Assembly (NCBI GenBank): GCA_024811115.1
Contig: JAKOGH010000005.1
Coordinates: 496,001-560,000 of the forward strand
Direction of reading: 5' to 3'
DNA: 64,000 nucleotides
DNA from: Terana coerulea
Taxonomy: Eukaryota; Basidiomycota; Agaricomycetes; Polyporales; Phanerochaetaceae
A program made the translations under genes and the position numbers. This document shows positions 60,612 to 64,000 of this stretch, in pieces. The notes beneath the pieces are model-generated. The model did not search any database. It was not told the origin of the DNA and saw nothing but the letters and a program-made list of their open reading frames with translations. The first letter of the stretch is position 1. Each line of letters begins with the position of its first letter.

Positions 60612-62231
60612 ATGGAAGCTACGGAGGGCCCTGTCTACGACTCATCTCCCATCTTCGACAACCTCGACATCGACCTGCTTGTCAAGGTGCTCTCGCACAC
60701 AGCTTTCAGTAAGTGATTCACTTTACGGCATATAAATTTAGCTCATTGTGCTGGTACTATACGTCAGGCCCCTTCTTCACATTCCTTATTCCTGCCTTCT
60801 ATTACTTCCAGGGTTCCCGTTGGCCATCTCCATTGCTGGTTCTGCCAACCGCGTATTGCATCGGTCTATGCGTTTTCTGTAAGCCCTTGGGGAAAATATT
60901 GCTTCGAAAATGTCTCAATTCTGAGCTCCTTTGCTAGGGTTCGTGAAGTGGTACTCCCTCCTATACCGTAATCAGGGCAGTCTGCTGTTCGGACCCAAAC
61001 GGTTTGACTGGGGCGACCAGGTCGTTGTGATCACTGGCGGTGAGTCAAGTGCGCACAGTGTTACGAGCTACTGACGAGCCATGCGTGCAACAGGTGCTTC
61101 GGGAATTGGAGAACTCATCGCGAATACCCTTGCTGTACGGAATGTCACTGTAGTCGTGCTGGATGTAAACCCTATTGTCACCGAAAATTGTGAGTCTATC
61201 CCTCGTCTTTTCCTGTCGCTTTCATCACCACTCAATGTTATCCGTAGATAATATCACTTACTATAAATGTGACGTGTCAAAATGGGAGGAGGTTGAAGCA
61301 GTCGCGAAACAAATCCAAGAGGAGGTTAGTGGTTCTGTATCAGCCTCATGTCCATGTATCCTGAAAGGTCACATAGCTTGGCCATCCTACCGTTCTTATC
61401 AACAATGCTGGAGTTGTGCAAGGCAAACTGTTGGTTGACCTGAAGCCGGAAGATATTCAACAGTGAGATACTAATCTGGCATCGCGCTGCTTCTCGGCTT
61501 GACGCTCGATCACAGGACATTTTCTGTGAACACGCTGGCGCACTTCTGGACCTTGAAGGCTTTCTTGCCCGAGATGATCAAGAGCAACAAGGGTCACATC
61601 GTACGTTCACATTCGCAACAACCGATGTGTTTACTGACCTCGAGCCACAGATTAACATGGCCTCCGTAGCAGGAATAGTTGGGATGGCTCGCATGAGTGA
61701 GTAAATATTCATAGCATGGGATAGTTGGCTAACAGCTACTTCAGCGGACTACAACGCGTCTAAGGCCGCACTGGTTTCACTCCACGAGTCGTTGCGATAC
61801 GAACTTGACCACCAATACCGCGCCCCTGCCGTCCGAACCACTCTGCTCGTCCCGGGACACGTTCAGACCCCTCTCTTCTCGACCGTCAGGCTCTCACAGA
61901 ACTGGCTCTACCGTTTCTTCGTGCCCAGCCTCCCGCCGATTGTGATTGCAAAGGCCGTCATCGCGGCTCTGGATGAACAGCACACGCGGACGATATACCT
62001 CCCGTTCTATGCCAACTTTGTCCCGCTGCTGCCTGTGCTTCCTAGCTTCCTTCGCGACTTCGCGCAATGGGTGAGTTGATAGCTGCCAGGTGATTCGTGT
62101 GCGGTTACTCACCAGCATATTGCTAGCTCTCTGGATGCGACTACGCTATGGAGGATTTTGTCAAGGTCTCGGGACGTCGCCCTGAAGAGGGACCTGCCCC
62201 CGAGACCCCGAGCCGCTTGAAGGCGGAGTAG
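60612..62231 (+). CDS. Membrane-anchored short-chain dehydrogenase/reductase (SDR16C / 17beta-HSD11-like)
   Basis: ATG 60612 ([13 protein letters not shown]), TAG 62229-62231, about ten exons. A hydrophobic N-terminal segment ([12 protein letters not shown] and the following stretch) should anchor it in the ER or lipid-droplet membrane. Then the NAD(P)-binding motif VVVITGGASGIGE, split by an intron after [10 protein letters not shown]; a D-V acidic site ([20 protein letters not shown]); INNAGV; the catalytic Ser in [11 protein letters not shown]; and [19 protein letters not shown] with the Y-x-x-x-K pair. After it comes [14 protein letters not shown], a substrate loop. The tail ends [17 protein letters not shown]. 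The family oxidises or reduces lipid-like alcohols such as retinols, sterols and fatty alcohols; the exact substrate cannot be read from sequence. All active-site residues are present. Confidence 0.92.
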
Positions 62232-62514
62232 AGGTCCCTCAACTATATCGTTAGGTAGTGCCAGCTGCAACGAGTACTGGATGTTACCCATACTTTGCTA
62301 TGGGCGCAGCTTAGCCGATTAGAAATTGAATACAGCAGTTTCACCAACTCTACCCCGTTGGATATATATAAACGGTCCTTCAGGTGCGTGTCTGTGCTTG
62401 AGCAGCTCACAATCTTAGCAGCCCCTTCGTACTCTGTAATCTCTTGGGCAACTCTTGGGATCAAAAGGGCAGTTGTTGCCCCACTTCCGCTTTGGGTCTC
62501 GACGAGGGACTTCG

Positions 62515-64000
62515 ATGTCAACTCGCTCGCGTGGAGCTGGCAACTCCCGAAGACCTCAGGACATGTTCGACTCTCCTCGCCTGGCTTGCCCGCAACGCAG
62601 TACATCCTCGACGTCCAGGATGCTCTCCAGTCTTGTTTTGTTCCCCAGCCGCCAGTCGTCGGCCAGTTCTTTGGCGAAACTCATCAGCGACGGGCCGAGG
62701 CCCTCAAGTTCACCGAGTGATGGTAACCTGAAGGCAGTGGAAAGCTCGCAGGATGCGCGATGCGACGGCGCGTCGTCGGTGTTGCGACCGAGTTCTGGAG
62801 CGGAAAACAAGCCTCATCTGAATGTGGTCACTTCAGAGAGCGTGAGTCGATTTATCTGGCGCGACGTCTCAAGAGTTATCTGACTTGAATCGACAGGGCC
62901 AAGTTTTGGCTGGTGTCAAAGCTGCGATCTCAGTCCAAGTACGTTTGGTATCGTAGCGCATATAGTCTAGCTGCCTAAACATATTTCATAGGCAGATATT
63001 TCTGTGACTGCGCCAGATGAGAACCGCGCCCCGGACGCCGCCAACACTACCGCCGATACCTCGACGGAGACGACGTGGCATACCCCACCTGGCAGTGAAA
63101 GCTGTCTGAAGAGCATATACTTCCTTGCATCTGGATCATCGAGGGACATATGTACTTCTACTGAAGCGTCGAATAAGGAACTCTCAGTACTCTCGGAGAG
63201 TGAGTCGCTGCAGGTTCGTCGGGGCAAGATCGAGCCACTTGGCATCCCCCTGCCTGCGACGTATGCGGATGCCACACACGTAAGCTTACCTATAGTTCCA
63301 CCGCTATAATTACTTGCGCTGAAAATGTCTTCGTAGCTCGCTTCCCTGTATCCCACCCGGGCGGACCAAATCCTAGCGCTTCCGCTGTCCCCCACCAAAA
63401 GAACAGCAACGGCAAACAATTAATACTCTCACAGTCATTCCTGGGCAGCATGATCAAGCGCATATAGTCAGTCCGAAGAACACACACACTCCTAGCAAGC
63501 CGAACTGGGCGCTGGCGCCGGATTCACCCTCTGAAAGTCCTTCCAAGGACAAGTCTCGTAATCAACGTCGCAACTGCAACCGCAAAGACCAAGGAGGCGA
63601 GGATACGACCCAACCGTCGGATAAGGCGCGGACAGTCAAGAAGGCGGCAAGTCAAATTGGGGAAGGCAAGGTGAACGGATTTGAGAAACCGAAGACGCAA
63701 CCCAGGACGCCGCAGGACACACGCAAAGGCAGCGAGCGGAACAAGACCCGGCGCTCCTCTGGAAAGCAAGACGGTCGCTCGCCTGATTCCGGTATCAAGA
63801 AGAAGAGTCGCAGCAGCGCGTCCTCCACCAAATCTCAATGTTCTGCCGGCAGAGACTCGCCTCCTCGTTCAGCCTTTCCACCTTGCCCAGGTCGGATGCA
63901 TTGATCAAGGAGCTCCAGAAGTCTCGCGGTCTCGATGAAGCCCCTGCGTTCAGCAAGACTCGCACGCCTGAGCCTCCAACGCGTGCATCCTCGCTGCCTG
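62515..64000 (+). CDS. Ser/Lys-rich, probably disordered protein (continues past right edge)
   Basis: Candidate ATG at 62515 (MSTRSRGAGNSRRPQD). Exon blocks: SSASSLAKLISDGPRPSSSP and HLNVVTSES (to about 62840, donor GTGAGT), GQVLAGVKAAISVQ (62898), APDENRAPDAANTTADTSTE and IEPLGIPLPATYADATH (63015-63280), then LASLYPTRADQILALPLSPT, SPSESPSKDKSRNQRRNCNR and KKKSRSSASSTKSQCSAG (63520-63850). After a probable intron ending CCTTGCCCAG at about 63891 comes SDALIKELQKSRGLDEAPAF, open to the window end. No domain recognised; the composition suggests a nuclear or cytoskeletal scaffold. The 3' end is outside the window. Confidence 0.5.

Overview
This window is nuclear DNA of a filamentous basidiomycete, most likely an Agaricomycete of the polypore type. 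Genes are cut by many short GT-AG introns (about 45-85 nt). Families typical of that group are present: a KRE6/SKN1-type GH16 protein, a fungal alpha-type kinase, F-box proteins, a Ser-rich CAP protein and very large VWA/GTPase proteins. Cell-wall, vacuolar and TOR-related genes sit between islands of transposon debris. No rRNA, tRNA, CRISPR or prokaryotic feature was seen.

Layout. 1-6.4 kb (-): a giant GTPase/zinc-finger/VWA gene (copy 1) running off the left edge. 6.4-8.7 kb: spacer with a TA-flanked MITE. 8.7-11.2 kb (-): KRE6/SKN1-like beta-glucan synthesis gene with a foldback repeat in its first large intron and one apparent frameshift. 11.2-16.5 kb: repeat-rich spacer with a second MITE, an older inverted repeat around it and a 720-bp Mutator-like element with a 9-bp target duplication, then a small hypothetical gene. 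16.7-22.2 kb: a graveyard of broken copies of housekeeping genes (aspartate carbamoyltransferase part of URA2/CAD, an Old Yellow Enzyme relative, UTP-glucose-1-phosphate uridylyltransferase) plus a damaged DDE transposase/integrase-like gene. 22.9-25.6 kb (+): a zinc-finger alpha-kinase whose kinase domain looks frameshifted. 25.6-30.8 kb: largely gene-free, with a 786-bp palindrome made of two identical 248-bp arms. 30.8-40.0 kb (+): a complete copy 2 of the GTPase/zinc-finger/VWA giant, divergent from copy 1.

40.4-46.4 kb (-): a full ABCC-type ABC transporter. 47.7-48.5 kb (+): CCDC97-like protein. 48.9-51.0 kb (+): secreted Ser/Ala-rich CAP-domain protein with an apparent frameshift in the linker. 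51.9-54.2 kb (-): CASTOR/GATS-like ACT-domain protein, a candidate amino-acid sensor. 54.2-59.0 kb: poorly understood GC-rich coding-like sequence and an acidic hypothetical gene. 59.2-60.2 kb (-): F-box protein with a possible frameshift. 60.6-62.2 kb (+): membrane-anchored short-chain dehydrogenase. 62.5-64.0 kb (+): a disordered-protein gene that leaves the right edge.

The most unusual content is the divergent pair of giant proteins that combine a VLIG/GBP-like GTPase, cysteine-rich zinc fingers and a VWA domain with an intact MIDAS. They bracket about 24 kb of repeats and pseudogenes. Exon borders are read by eye from frame and homology and are approximate unless a start or stop is stated.
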